Of a DNA stretch of 64,000 nucleotides, positions 40,608-49,286 are shown piece by piece. The number at the start of each line of letters is the position of its first letter. The first letter of the stretch is position 1. Source of the stretch: Cytophagales bacterium. GTDB lineage: Bacteria > Bacteroidota > Bacteroidia > Cytophagales > Spirosomataceae. Location of the stretch: the NCBI GenBank assembly GCA_004292855.1, contig RDXN01000058.1, positions 1-64,000 of the forward strand. The letters run 5' to 3'. The notes beneath the pieces were generated by a model, which made no database searches, was not told the DNA's origin, and saw only the letters and a program-made list of their open reading frames with translations. A program made the translations under genes and the position numbers.

Positions 40608-41282
40608 CTACTGCTTCGTGAACGTCGCCGTTATCAACGCGACCCGCCCGGCCCAGGTCGCGTTTAGATTTTGGTTAGCGGGCGTGACGGCCACCTGCGG
40701 CAAATTCCCGATGGCACCAACCGTCTGGAAACCAAGCACCAACCGATTGCCGCTCACTTCCCGCACCGTTAGCGGATAGTTCGGGTAGCTCGTATAGGTG
40801 TAGGCTGGCTGATTCTGGGCGTTAGGCAGCACCGTCCCGTGGAACACAAAATCGTAGTTCCAGCGCGTGAGCACGCCCCGCGTGTAGGTTGGGCGACCGA
40901 TGCGCAACAGCGACGCCCCGGCATCGGCCCCGCTTGTCAGGAAAAAATTACCCTGCTGCCGGATGCCCCGGTTGCGCGTGAAAAACGTGTCAATCCGCGC
41001 CGTGGCGACTGTGCCGATGTAGAGCGTGTCCGTAAAGGGCATGATCACGTTGGCGCGGTTAGTCACCAGCAACGGCGCGGTGCCGGGGGTGATGGTGATT
41101 GTCGTATCGCGTTGATTAGGAACGAGGCCCACCTGATACTTGATCTGGAGTTGCGACGGTAACCACACCCCGCGCAAGGCCGTTTTCTGGGCATCATCGC
41201 CCAAAGCAAGCGTTGGCAGGGGGTCGTTTTCGCAAGCCGCGACGCCAATCGCAAGGAGTATGAATAATGAGAGTCGTTTCAT
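40608..41282 (-). CDS. Lipoprotein following SusD, unknown function
   Basis: From ATG 41282 (MKRLSLFILLAIGVAAC) this is a 224-residue lipoprotein with lipidated Cys17. The mature part is rich in beta strands and Thr/Asn, for example TTITITPGTAPLLVTNRANV and VSGNRLVLGFQTVGAIGNLP, with no recognisable catalytic motif. Genes in this place after SusD often encode surface glycan-binding or assembly partners. The gene follows SusD by 13 bases, so it shares the operon. Its family is not one I can name. Confidence 0.75.
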   Translation of the reverse strand: MKRLSLFILLAIGVAACENDPLPTLALGDDAQKTALRGVWLPSQLQIKYQVGLVPNQRDTTITITPGTAPLLVTNRANVIMPFTDTLYIGTVATARIDTFFTRNRGIRQQGNFFLTSGADAGASLLRIGRPTYTRGVLTRWNYDFVFHGTVLPNAQNQPAYTYTSYPNYPLTVREVSGNRLVLGFQTVGAIGNLPQVAVTPANQNLNATWAGRVALITATFTKQ

Positions 41283-41295
41283 GACAATGATGGGA

Positions 41296-42939
41296 TTAAT
41301 CATTTTGAACAGCCAGCGGATTGCGATCCAGGAACGTTTGCGGAATCAGGAAGACCGTCAGGCGGCTATTCCAGGGTACAGGCTGACAGTTGCCAGCGGC
41401 ACAATCGGCTCCGGCGGGCGAGGTGGCCCGGTCGGCGGGGTCGACGGCTTCGCGACGGCGTTTGAGGTCGTGGATGCGTTGCCCTTCGGTGAAGAGTTCG
41501 CGCACCATCTCGGTTCGGATTTCATCGAGCAACACCACCGAGGCCGTGTTCAAGGCGGGCAAACCGGCCCGCGTCCTGACGGTATTCAGGTCGGTCGTGG
41601 CCCCGGCGAAATCGTTTTTACGGGCGCGCATCTCGGCCCGCATCAACAAAAACTCTGCCGAGCGATAGAGCACCACGTTGGTATTAACACCCTGTACTAC
41701 GCCGGGACTTGTAGTCCCCAAACTACCCCATTTGCGGGTGAACCACAGCCGGTTGGGGCTGTTCCAAAGGGTTGCCGCCGTAGCTGCCGAGGCCGTGTCG
41801 ATGAGGGTTCTATACCGCAGGTCGCGGGTGCGGTCGAAGTTAGCGAGCGTCTTGAACCGTTGGCTCATCCGCAGGTTGGGGCCAGCCGTCAGCGTGTTTA
41901 CGTTGCCCAACTGAGCCGGTGTGTAGGCCGTTTGCAGTACGTAATGTGTACGAAGGTTGGCGGCATTGGTTGTTTGCACGTTCCGGCTCACCACGTTGAC
42001 CAGCTCAAAAATAACCTCGCTACGATTAGCCGAATTAGTGCTTGGCGTGATGGCCGTACGCTGAAACAAGCCCGAAAGCATCTGATTACCAGCCACCAAC
42101 GGAAACCGATTGCTCGTACCCGAACCCAGAAGTCGGTTGCAGACTGCCAGACAGCTATCGACGTTGTCTTGCTGAAAATACACCCGCGCCATCAGAGCCA
42201 GAGCCGCGTATTTGTTGGCGCGGGGCTGGTAGTCGGGCAGGTGGCGGGCGGGGTCGTAGTTTTCGGGCAGGAGTTGCTCGGCCCGGCGCAGGTCGGTCAA
42301 CACCGAGTCGTAGGCCACGCGCACGCTGGGACGGGGAAAGGCTAAATCGGCAAACGTCGACAGCGACTGAGAAGCGGCAATGGGACCAGGGTGATTATTG
42401 TCGGGCGTATGTCCCCAGGGGTAGGCGATCAGCCGCAGTTGCTCAAACACACACATGGCGCGGATAAACCGGGCCTCCCCTTCGAGCCGCCCGCGTTGTT
42501 GGGCAATGTCGCGCCGGGGGTCAGTTTCGCCCGGTGTTTGCACCTGATTCCGGCGCAGAATTTCGAGCACATTATTGGCGTTGTTCAGGCCGAACGTACT
42601 CCATTGCAGAAACTCGGCCTGGAAACCGTAGTCCTCCTCGCGGTGCGTGTAGGTGTACACCCGCGACGACCGACCGGGATTGTTCCGGTAATTGACGTTG
42701 TTGACGCCCACCAGATCGCCGAAGGTTTCGCCGATGATGAGCGCGTTACCCCCAAAGGCAATGTTTCGGGCGATGCCCGCGTAGGCCCCCGTCATCAGAA
42801 TGTCGAGTTCGGCAACTGTGCTGAGGTTTTCGGCCTGAATCTGGGTTTTCGACTGAACTTCTTCGAGGTAATTTTCACAACTGGCAAGGCCCAAAGCTCC
42901 TGCCATGAACAGACCTGCGATTATACGAGATGGTTTCAT
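41296..42939 (-). CDS. SusD/RagB-type nutrient-binding lipoprotein
   Basis: The 547-residue lipoprotein has lipidated Cys21 (lipobox GLASC) and the SusD/RagB layout: an N-terminal helix region (TQIQAENLSTVAELDILMTG), tetratricopeptide helices (GEARFIRAMCVFEQLRLIAY, YAALALMARVYFQQDN) and the late Bacteroidota motif LLDEIRTEMVRELFTEGQRIHDLKRR (in part) with RE.LF.EGQR. SusD forms the lid over the SusC channel. It starts 5 bases after the SusC stop, so the two are co-expressed. The substrate cannot be read from the sequence. Confidence 0.95.
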   Translation of the reverse strand: MKPSRIIAGLFMAGALGLASCENYLEEVQSKTQIQAENLSTVAELDILMTGAYAGIARNIAFGGNALIIGETFGDLVGVNNVNYRNNPGRSSRVYTYTHREEDYGFQAEFLQWSTFGLNNANNVLEILRRNQVQTPGETDPRRDIAQQRGRLEGEARFIRAMCVFEQLRLIAYPWGHTPDNNHPGPIAASQSLSTFADLAFPRPSVRVAYDSVLTDLRRAEQLLPENYDPARHLPDYQPRANKYAALALMARVYFQQDNVDSCLAVCNRLLGSGTSNRFPLVAGNQMLSGLFQRTAITPSTNSANRSEVIFELVNVVSRNVQTTNAANLRTHYVLQTAYTPAQLGNVNTLTAGPNLRMSQRFKTLANFDRTRDLRYRTLIDTASAATAATLWNSPNRLWFTRKWGSLGTTSPGVVQGVNTNVVLYRSAEFLLMRAEMRARKNDFAGATTDLNTVRTRAGLPALNTASVVLLDEIRTEMVRELFTEGQRIHDLKRRREAVDPADRATSPAGADCAAGNCQPVPWNSRLTVFLIPQTFLDRNPLAVQND

Positions 42940-42944
42940 AGAGA

Positions 42945-45900
42945 TTAAAAGCGGAGGTTAAGACCAAACACAAACGTACGGACCTGTGGCAAATCGTTGT
43001 TGGTGACGCCGGGCGAGAGGTTCGCCTGATTATCAGCCAAACCGCCATTACGGAACACTTCGGGGTCCCAGCCTCGGAACTTGGTGAACGTAAGCAGGTT
43101 TTGGGCTGTCACATACACCCGGACCGACTGAAGGCGCACCCGTCGGGCCACCTCGTCGGGAATTCGATACCCGATTTGTATGTTTTTCAACCGCATGAAC
43201 GAGCCGTTATGCAAAAACCGCGTCGACTCGAACGTACGGGCGTTAGAACTCCAGACCAGCCGGTTCAGGGCCGCGTCGTTGCCTTCCCGAATGGCCGTTT
43301 GCACGTCGCCAACGCCCGGAATATTTCGGCGCAAGACCTGCGAAGACTGGAAATTAGGGTTTGCACTGGTGTTCAGGGTCGGGTAGCTTTGCGCCCGCTC
43401 GCCCTGATCGTAAATCCAGTTACCATACTGGAAATACAGCAACGCACTCAGGTCGAACTGCCCCACCTGAAACGTGTTGGTCAAACCCCCGAAAAAGATC
43501 GGGTAGGGCGTGCGGTCGCTCAGGATAAACTGATTATTACCCGCCTGATTGTTAACGGTGCCGTCCCACAAATTGCCTGTCCGCACGGTTTGGCCCGTGT
43601 TGGCAAACACCGAGCGGTCGCGCTCGTAGAACAACTCGTTGCCCGTAACCGGATCAAAACCAGCAAATTGAGGCATGTAGTACGCCCCCAGCGGATGACC
43701 GACTGCCGCAATGTTGGGATTATTGATAAACTGGAACGGGGAGTTCAGGAATGGGGCCGTGTAGGTACTCAGCACCTCGTTCTTGTTGTTAGCGATGTTA
43801 AAATTCGTACTCCATTTGAACCGCCCCCGCTCCACGTTCCGGGTGTTAAGGTTGAACTCCACCCCCCGGTTACGCACCGAGCCGAGGTTGATGGTCATAA
43901 CGTTGTTGATCGTGCCGAACAGTGGCCCCAACTGGTAATCGAGCAGCAGCCCGTCCGACACCTTGTCGTAATAATCGACGGTGGCCGTGACCCGGTTGCC
44001 CAACAAGCCGAGGTCAAGCCCAGCGTTGAACTGCCGCGTCGACTCCCAACTCAAATCCTGATTGCCGGGACCGGCGAACTGCCCCCCCTGAATACCACCA
44101 TAGATGGCCGCGTTGTAGCCCACAAACGTGAAGGCTTTTTGCCACGAGTAGTTGCCAATTTCGGCGTTGCCCGTGAGACCATAACTCGCCCGGAGTTTCA
44201 TAAACGCGATGGCCGGGATGCGCTTCATAAACCCTTCGTCGCTGACGACCCAGCCCACCGATACGCTCGGAAACGTGGCCCAGCGGTTGCCCGGCCCAAA
44301 CCGGCTCGACCCGTCGGTGCGCAGGCTGGCTTCGAGCAGGTATTTGTCCTTGAACGCGTAGTTGATCCGCCCGAAATACGACACAAACCGGAACGAAATC
44401 TGGTCATCAAAGATTACAGTACGCGCCGTGTCGCGCCCGCGATTGGCTCCTTCGGGCACGTTTTCGGCAATGATCGTTTCGTTGTCCGAACGGGTGCTCT
44501 GAATGCTATTGCCCACCAGGATTTTTAGTGAATGATCGCGGTTGATGGTCCGGGCGTACGTGATCAAGTTGTTGATGTTACTCGTCTGATTGACCACGTT
44601 CCGGTTGTCGGAGCGGCCATTTCCATTGCGCTCCATCCCACTTATGCCCGTGGGAAACAGGGCCGGGCTAAACAGAATGTCGTTGCGGGTACGCTGGTAA
44701 TCGTAGCCTACTTCGGAGCGAATCGTAAGCCCTTTTACGGGTTCAACCTGGAGGTAAGCCGTGTTAGTACTCCGCAGGGTGTTTGCCGTATTTGAGTAGT
44801 TGTTGCGGAAGAACACCGGATTCGAGCCAATCTGAAACGCGTTGTTGTTGCCGTAGTTGATGCCGTTAAAAAACGTACCGTCGGCGAGTTGAATCGGGTA
44901 CGCAGGCAGGGCCGTTGTCAGGCCGGTCTGGAAGGAATTACCGAGCGGAACGCTTGGGTTATTCAGGCCGTTGGCCGACAGGTTGACACCCCCTTTGAAC
45001 CACTTTACGGGTGTAAAATCGACCTTCACACGGCCACTCACCCGCTCCAGATCCTGGCCGATCACAATGCCCTGCTCGCGCCGGTACGAGCCGCTGGTAA
45101 AGACCTGCACGCCCTTACTACCCAGCCCCACCGACAGCGATGCCTGCCGGAAACGCCCCTGCCGCAACACCTGATCGAGCCAGTTGGTGCTCGTGTTATA
45201 CAGCGTTGTGGAGTCGATCAGGCGGTTGTCCTGACCCGGTCCGAGCGAACCCCGCAAGATGCCCGTAGGCACCAGATTGTTCAGGTTGGGGGCAACGGGC
45301 GTGAGACCCGTGCGGTTGGTATTCTGGGCCGAGCGTTTGTAAATGTTGAACAAATCGGCTCCGTTGTCCACAAAATCGATCCGGTTTGTGAGCGAACTAA
45401 CGCCCTCTTCGTAGCTCACGTCGAACTTGGGCTTGCCACTCGCGCCTTTTTTGGTCGTGATCAAAATAACCCCGTTGGCGGCCCGCGACCCAAACAACAC
45501 GGATGCCGACGCGTCTTTCAGCACCTCCATGCTCTCGATGTCGTTAGGGTTGATCTCGGCCAGCGGGTTCATAGCTACCCCCCCCGTGGTAAATGCCGAC
45601 GACAACACCGGCACTCCGTCGATCACAATCAGCGGCTGCGAGTTGGAATTGATCGAGGCCACCCCACGCACGTTGATTCGCACGGCCCCGCCGGGGGTGC
45701 CACCCGCCTGCGTGATCTGCACCCCGGCGGCCCGGCCCTGCAAGGCCACATCGGGGCTGGCGGCTGTGTTGAGCCGAATATCGGCGGCTTTCAAAGACGC
45801 AATGGAGCCGGTCAAATCGCGGGTGCGTTGTTCACCAAAAGCGACCACCTGCACCTCGTTAAGGGAGCGGTCGTCGGGTTTCAGCACCACGTCGAGGGTG

Positions 45901-46490
45901 GTCTGGTTGCCCACGGGTACTTCCTGCCGCTCGTAGCCGACGAACGAGAACACCAATACCGTGTTGTCGACAGGGTCGGGAATACTCAGGCTGTAGCGGC
46001 CCGCCCGGTCGGTGACGGTGCCCCGATTGGTGCCTTTGATACTCACGTTTACGCCCGGCATGCCTTCGGGGCTATCGGTGGCCGTTACCCGCCCTCCGAC
46101 GGTTCGCTCGACGACCACCGCCGATACGTTTGGGTCCGATTCGCGCAACACAATTTGCCGACCAACAACCTCATAGGTCATACCCAGCGGTTTGATCAAT
46201 TCGGCCAATACGCCCGTGAGGGGCTGATTTGTAGCCGCAACCGACCGCCGAACGGCCCGCAGTCGGTCGGTGCTGTACAGGAACGTGAAGCCGCTTTGTC
46301 GCTCCAGCTCTTTCAGAATCTGATCGAGGGGCTGGTTGGTGCGATTCAGGCTAATGCGGGCGTCGCGGGCCGTTGGGGTGTCGGTCCGGGCCACTGCGTT
46401 TCGAGCCAACAGCGTTGGGTCGGGTTGTTGCCCCCATCCGGTAAGGCAACCCAGTAGCAGCAGTGCGCTGAGGGGTAAAAAACGGAGCAT
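42945..46490 (-). CDS. SusC/RagA-type TonB-dependent receptor with STN domain
   Basis: The 1181-residue outer membrane protein begins with a signal peptide, then an STN domain at about residues 43-117 (LNRTNQPLDQILKELERQSG). A carboxypeptidase-like regulatory domain follows (125-205, VGGRVTATDSPEGMPGVNVS), then the plug (225-350, GSIASLKAADIRLNTAASPD, with VRGVASINSNSQPLIVIDGV) and the beta barrel to the terminal phenylalanine (FGLNLRF). The STN domain signals through FecR to the ECF sigma factor, both encoded immediately upstream on the strand. It should import an oligosaccharide or similar nutrient with the SusD partner. Confidence 0.97.
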   Translation of the reverse strand: MLRFLPLSALLLLGCLTGWGQQPDPTLLARNAVARTDTPTARDARISLNRTNQPLDQILKELERQSGFTFLYSTDRLRAVRRSVAATNQPLTGVLAELIKPLGMTYEVVGRQIVLRESDPNVSAVVVERTVGGRVTATDSPEGMPGVNVSIKGTNRGTVTDRAGRYSLSIPDPVDNTVLVFSFVGYERQEVPVGNQTTLDVVLKPDDRSLNEVQVVAFGEQRTRDLTGSIASLKAADIRLNTAASPDVALQGRAAGVQITQAGGTPGGAVRINVRGVASINSNSQPLIVIDGVPVLSSAFTTGGVAMNPLAEINPNDIESMEVLKDASASVLFGSRAANGVILITTKKGASGKPKFDVSYEEGVSSLTNRIDFVDNGADLFNIYKRSAQNTNRTGLTPVAPNLNNLVPTGILRGSLGPGQDNRLIDSTTLYNTSTNWLDQVLRQGRFRQASLSVGLGSKGVQVFTSGSYRREQGIVIGQDLERVSGRVKVDFTPVKWFKGGVNLSANGLNNPSVPLGNSFQTGLTTALPAYPIQLADGTFFNGINYGNNNAFQIGSNPVFFRNNYSNTANTLRSTNTAYLQVEPVKGLTIRSEVGYDYQRTRNDILFSPALFPTGISGMERNGNGRSDNRNVVNQTSNINNLITYARTINRDHSLKILVGNSIQSTRSDNETIIAENVPEGANRGRDTARTVIFDDQISFRFVSYFGRINYAFKDKYLLEASLRTDGSSRFGPGNRWATFPSVSVGWVVSDEGFMKRIPAIAFMKLRASYGLTGNAEIGNYSWQKAFTFVGYNAAIYGGIQGGQFAGPGNQDLSWESTRQFNAGLDLGLLGNRVTATVDYYDKVSDGLLLDYQLGPLFGTINNVMTINLGSVRNRGVEFNLNTRNVERGRFKWSTNFNIANNKNEVLSTYTAPFLNSPFQFINNPNIAAVGHPLGAYYMPQFAGFDPVTGNELFYERDRSVFANTGQTVRTGNLWDGTVNNQAGNNQFILSDRTPYPIFFGGLTNTFQVGQFDLSALLYFQYGNWIYDQGERAQSYPTLNTSANPNFQSSQVLRRNIPGVGDVQTAIREGNDAALNRLVWSSNARTFESTRFLHNGSFMRLKNIQIGYRIPDEVARRVRLQSVRVYVTAQNLLTFTKFRGWDPEVFRNGGLADNQANLSPGVTNNDLPQVRTFVFGLNLRF

Positions 46491-46535
46491 AGATAGTTGA
46501 ACGGGTAAGAAATTGTGGAGTATTGGTCGTATAGA

Positions 46536-47597
46536 TTACTCAGTGCAACCCGGCCCGCTGATCGTCAGGTGGGTGTCGGAGAGGGTGTAGCGAAAACGGC
46601 CCGTGCGGGTCATTAGGTCCATTACTTCGCGCAACGACTGCCCCTCGAACGTGGCCGTTAGCGGGCAGTTGGTCAGGGTGGGCGTTTTGAGTGTCACGCG
46701 GGTGCCGTACCAGCGTTCGAGTGTGCGGGCTACCTCGTGCATGGGCGTCTGATCGAACACGAGCCGGTTATCTTTCCAGGCCGTTTCTTTCACGGCCACC
46801 ACCGGCTCGGCCTCAGCGGTTCGGGTCACGACCTGCTGTACCACGTGCTGATCGGGGGTCACAAATAGGGTGTCGGCGGGCGTCGGGCGGTTGGTTTGGG
46901 CAGCTTTGTTCGGGATAAACGCCACCCGCCCCGTGACGACGGTGGTTTTCACGGTGGCATCGCCGGGATAGGCCCGCACGTTGAACGAGGTGCCCAAGAC
47001 TCGAATAGAGGCCGTTTCGAGCCGAATCACAAAGGGTTGGGCGGGGTTGTGGGCCACGTCGAAAAAGGCTTCACCCACCAATCGAACCTCGCGCAGTGAC
47101 CCCGTAAACCGTTTTGGGTATTCGAGCCGACTGTCGGCGTTGAGCCACACGCGACTCCCGTCGGGCAGGGTCAGCAGCGACCGTTTGCCCACCGTCGTTT
47201 GCGCTACCTGCGGGGTTGGTTCGCGCTCAAAACTCCGGTAGAGGGCGTACGAACTGAGCAGGATACCGGCCACCGCAGCCGCCACGCGCCATTGTCCGGC
47301 AACTCGCCCCCACCACGACCGGGGCGTATGTAACGGGCGAACGGGCGTTTCGTGCTCCTCATCGTTGGGCAGGTTTGGAGCAATACGCCGTTCCCAAACC
47401 GAAGCCGGGTCGACATCAGGTAGTGGCCCCTGCGCCGTTTGCCAGCGGTGTTGGAGCGTACGGAACGTTTGCCGATTGGCTTCACTTTGCGCCAGCCACT
47501 CGTCGACCACCCGACGGTCAGTGTCGGAAGCCTCGTTGGCGAGGTAGCGGGCAAGGCGTTGCCAATCGGCATCGTTCCAGAAAGTAGAATCAGTCAT
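46536..47597 (-). CDS. FecR-type anti-sigma factor
   Basis: The 353-residue protein has a cytoplasmic anti-sigma part (FWNDADWQRLARYLANEASD, WLAQSEANRQTFRTLQ), one membrane helix near 98-122 (WRVAAAVAGILLSSYALYRS), the FecR domain (QTTVGKRSLLTLPDGSRVWL, FDVAHNPAQPFVIRLETASI) and a C-terminal DUF4974-like STN-fold (VFDQTPMHEVARTLERWYG). It links the SusC STN domain in the periplasm to the ECF sigma factor in the cytoplasm. It lies between them in the operon, as normal for Fec-type trans-envelope signalling. Confidence 0.95.
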   Translation of the reverse strand: MTDSTFWNDADWQRLARYLANEASDTDRRVVDEWLAQSEANRQTFRTLQHRWQTAQGPLPDVDPASVWERRIAPNLPNDEEHETPVRPLHTPRSWWGRVAGQWRVAAAVAGILLSSYALYRSFEREPTPQVAQTTVGKRSLLTLPDGSRVWLNADSRLEYPKRFTGSLREVRLVGEAFFDVAHNPAQPFVIRLETASIRVLGTSFNVRAYPGDATVKTTVVTGRVAFIPNKAAQTNRPTPADTLFVTPDQHVVQQVVTRTAEAEPVVAVKETAWKDNRLVFDQTPMHEVARTLERWYGTRVTLKTPTLTNCPLTATFEGQSLREVMDLMTRTGRFRYTLSDTHLTISGPGCTE

Positions 47598-47665
47598 GGA
47601 TAGACGTAAACGGAAAGCGTGTCTGCTCTTGGAGACAGCATCCGTTTACCCCAACCCCTAAACGA

Positions 47666-48274
47666 TTACGAGAAAAAATAAGAAAAAAGTAAGGCAATTA
47701 CGACCGACGCGCTCCCAACGCCCATTGTTTGGGCGATTTGACCCAGGCGTTTCAGGGCAATACCCATCTGAATTTCAACGGTTTTCGGGGTGATGCCCAA
47801 GGCTTCGGCTACCTCGCGATAAGAGAGTTGGCTATCGCGAACCATCTGAAAAATCAGCCCGCAACGGGGCGGCAACGCACTAACAGCATCGTTGAGGGTT
47901 TGCTGCATCTCGTCCCAAACCACTTGTTGCTCTGGATTGTCGCCGTAGTTGGGTTCGCGAAAAATGGCTTCATCGGTAATTGAAACCGACAACACTGGCT
48001 GTTTACGGAGGTGATTCAGGCAGTGATTTTTAATGCTCACGAGCAAATACGTGCGGGGATGCGATACGCCCACGAGTGAACTACGTCGGTCCCACAGTTT
48101 CAAAAACACGTCGGAGGTGAGTTCTTCGGCGGTTTCATGGTCCTGCACATGGAACAGAGCCACCCGATACGCATCTCGGTAAAAATGCTCGAAAAACGCA
48201 CGAAATGCCCGTTTATCGTCGTGCAGGGCCATTCGCGAGAGCCAATGCTGGACCATTTCGGGCAATGCGTTCAT
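47666..48274 (-). CDS. ECF sigma factor with hydrophobic C-terminal tail
   Basis: The 202-residue sigma-70 family protein has region 2 (FRAFFEHFYRDAYRVALFHV, AEELTSDVFLKLWDRR) and region 4 (LPPRCGLIFQMVRDSQLSYR, VAEALGITPKTVEIQMGIAL). The final 18 residues (GSASVVIALLFSYFF) form a hydrophobic stretch long enough to touch or cross the membrane, a known oddity of Bacteroidota FecI-like factors. It should direct RNA polymerase to the SusC operon when released by FecR. The gene is first in the operon FecI-FecR-SusC-SusD. Confidence 0.95.
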   Translation of the reverse strand: MNALPEMVQHWLSRMALHDDKRAFRAFFEHFYRDAYRVALFHVQDHETAEELTSDVFLKLWDRRSSLVGVSHPRTYLLVSIKNHCLNHLRKQPVLSVSITDEAIFREPNYGDNPEQQVVWDEMQQTLNDAVSALPPRCGLIFQMVRDSQLSYREVAEALGITPKTVEIQMGIALKRLGQIAQTMGVGSASVVIALLFSYFFS

Positions 48275-48362
48275 ACGTTTGTGTAGGGGTTCGTCGGTAA
48301 AACGAATCGGATAGAAAATAGGATTGTACGTATAACAAGTTTGGGAGCGGTTTTGTGTTTGA

Positions 48363-48451
48363 GGACGTTGGGCGTTGGATATTAGATGTTGGATACTGGA
48401 CGTTAGAGTTAACAGTAATTACATTGTCCAACGTCTAACATCCAGCGTCCA
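48363..48451. repeat. Imperfect palindrome of the GGACGTTGGAT family
   Basis: The left half contains GGACGTTGGGCGTTGGAT, AGATGTTGGATACTGGACG; the right half contains the complement TGTCCAACGTCTAACATCCA and GCGTCCA. It has the same building units as the flanks of the in-frame element at 11421-11535. It lies in the divergent gap between the ECF sigma and the sugar isomerase-like genes. Confidence 0.75.
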
Positions 48452-48479
48452 TTATCCTTTTTTCGCTAACTTCCCCGCT

Positions 48480-49286
48480 ATGAAAACCCTTTACTTCTGC
48501 CCCATGTGGGGCATGGAATCGCTGACCTACACCGAAGCCGCCAAACGTGTGAAAGCCGCCGGGTACGATGGCATGGAGATTGCCGCCCCGGCTGGCAAAC
48601 GAAACCAAGCCGTGCAGACGATGCGCGACAACGGCCTCGAAGTTATCCTGATGGCCTTTGGTGGCAGCACCAACTTTGCCGAACATAAAACCAAATTCCG
48701 GGAAGACCTGCTCGATATTGCCGCGCAGAAACCCCTGTTTATCAACGCCCATACCGGCAAGGATTTCTTCACGTTTGAGCAAAATGTAGAGCTAATTGGG
48801 CTAGCTCTGGAGGTGCAGAAACAAACGGGCGTTCGCGTTCTGCACGAGACCCACCGGGGGCGGTTTTCGTACTCGGCCCCGGCCATTCAGCATTATCTGG
48901 TGCAAATGCCCGACCTGCGCTTGACGGGCGATTTCTCGCACTGGGTTAACGTAGCCGAGTCGTATCTGGGCGATCAGGTAGCCAACATGGCGCGGGCCAT
49001 TGAGCGAACCGACCACATCCACTGCCGCGTTGGTCAACCCGAGGCCCCGCAGGTGTCGGACCCGCGTGCGCCGGAGTGGCAGTCGGCCCTAGAAACGCAT
49101 GCCAAATGGTGGGACACCATCCGGTCACGGTACCTGGCTACCAACGCCCCCACGCTCACCGTGACCTGCGAGTTTGGCCCAGCTCCGGGGTATCTACCCA
49201 CACTTCCTTATACCAACCAACCCGTTGTGAGTCAGTGGGATGTGAACAAATTTATGATGGAATACCTCAAAAAACGCTGGGCATGA
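48480..49286 (+). CDS. Sugar phosphate isomerase/epimerase-like TIM barrel
   Basis: About 268 residues from ATG 48480 (MKTLYFCPMWGMESLTYTEA). It is a cytoplasmic AP_endonuc_2 barrel like hydroxypyruvate isomerase or xylose isomerase-like proteins: VKAAGYDGMEIAAPAGKR, GLEVILMAFGG, VRVLHETHRGRFSYSAPAIQ, LRLTGDFSHWVNVAES and HIHCRVGQPEAPQVSDPRA. The Glu, Asp, His and Glu ligands expected of the fold are present. The longer frame to 48375 runs into the neighbouring repeat and is rejected. The stop overlaps the start of the GH5 gene (ATGA), so the two are coupled. Confidence 0.9.
   Translation: MKTLYFCPMWGMESLTYTEAAKRVKAAGYDGMEIAAPAGKRNQAVQTMRDNGLEVILMAFGGSTNFAEHKTKFREDLLDIAAQKPLFINAHTGKDFFTFEQNVELIGLALEVQKQTGVRVLHETHRGRFSYSAPAIQHYLVQMPDLRLTGDFSHWVNVAESYLGDQVANMARAIERTDHIHCRVGQPEAPQVSDPRAPEWQSALETHAKWWDTIRSRYLATNAPTLTVTCEFGPAPGYLPTLPYTNQPVVSQWDVNKFMMEYLKKRWA

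Noticed and set aside
43101-44528. A 475-codon plus-strand frame opposite the SusC barrel
   Set aside because: Antisense to clear beta-barrel coding sequence; no family resemblance.
44889-46457. A 522-codon plus-strand frame opposite SusC
   Set aside because: It mirrors the SusC plug region; no signal peptide, start context or motif supports it.
49076-49282. Upstream extension of the GH5 frame
   Set aside because: It overlaps the isomerase-like gene; ATG 49283 gives a proper Tat leader and an ATGA coupling.
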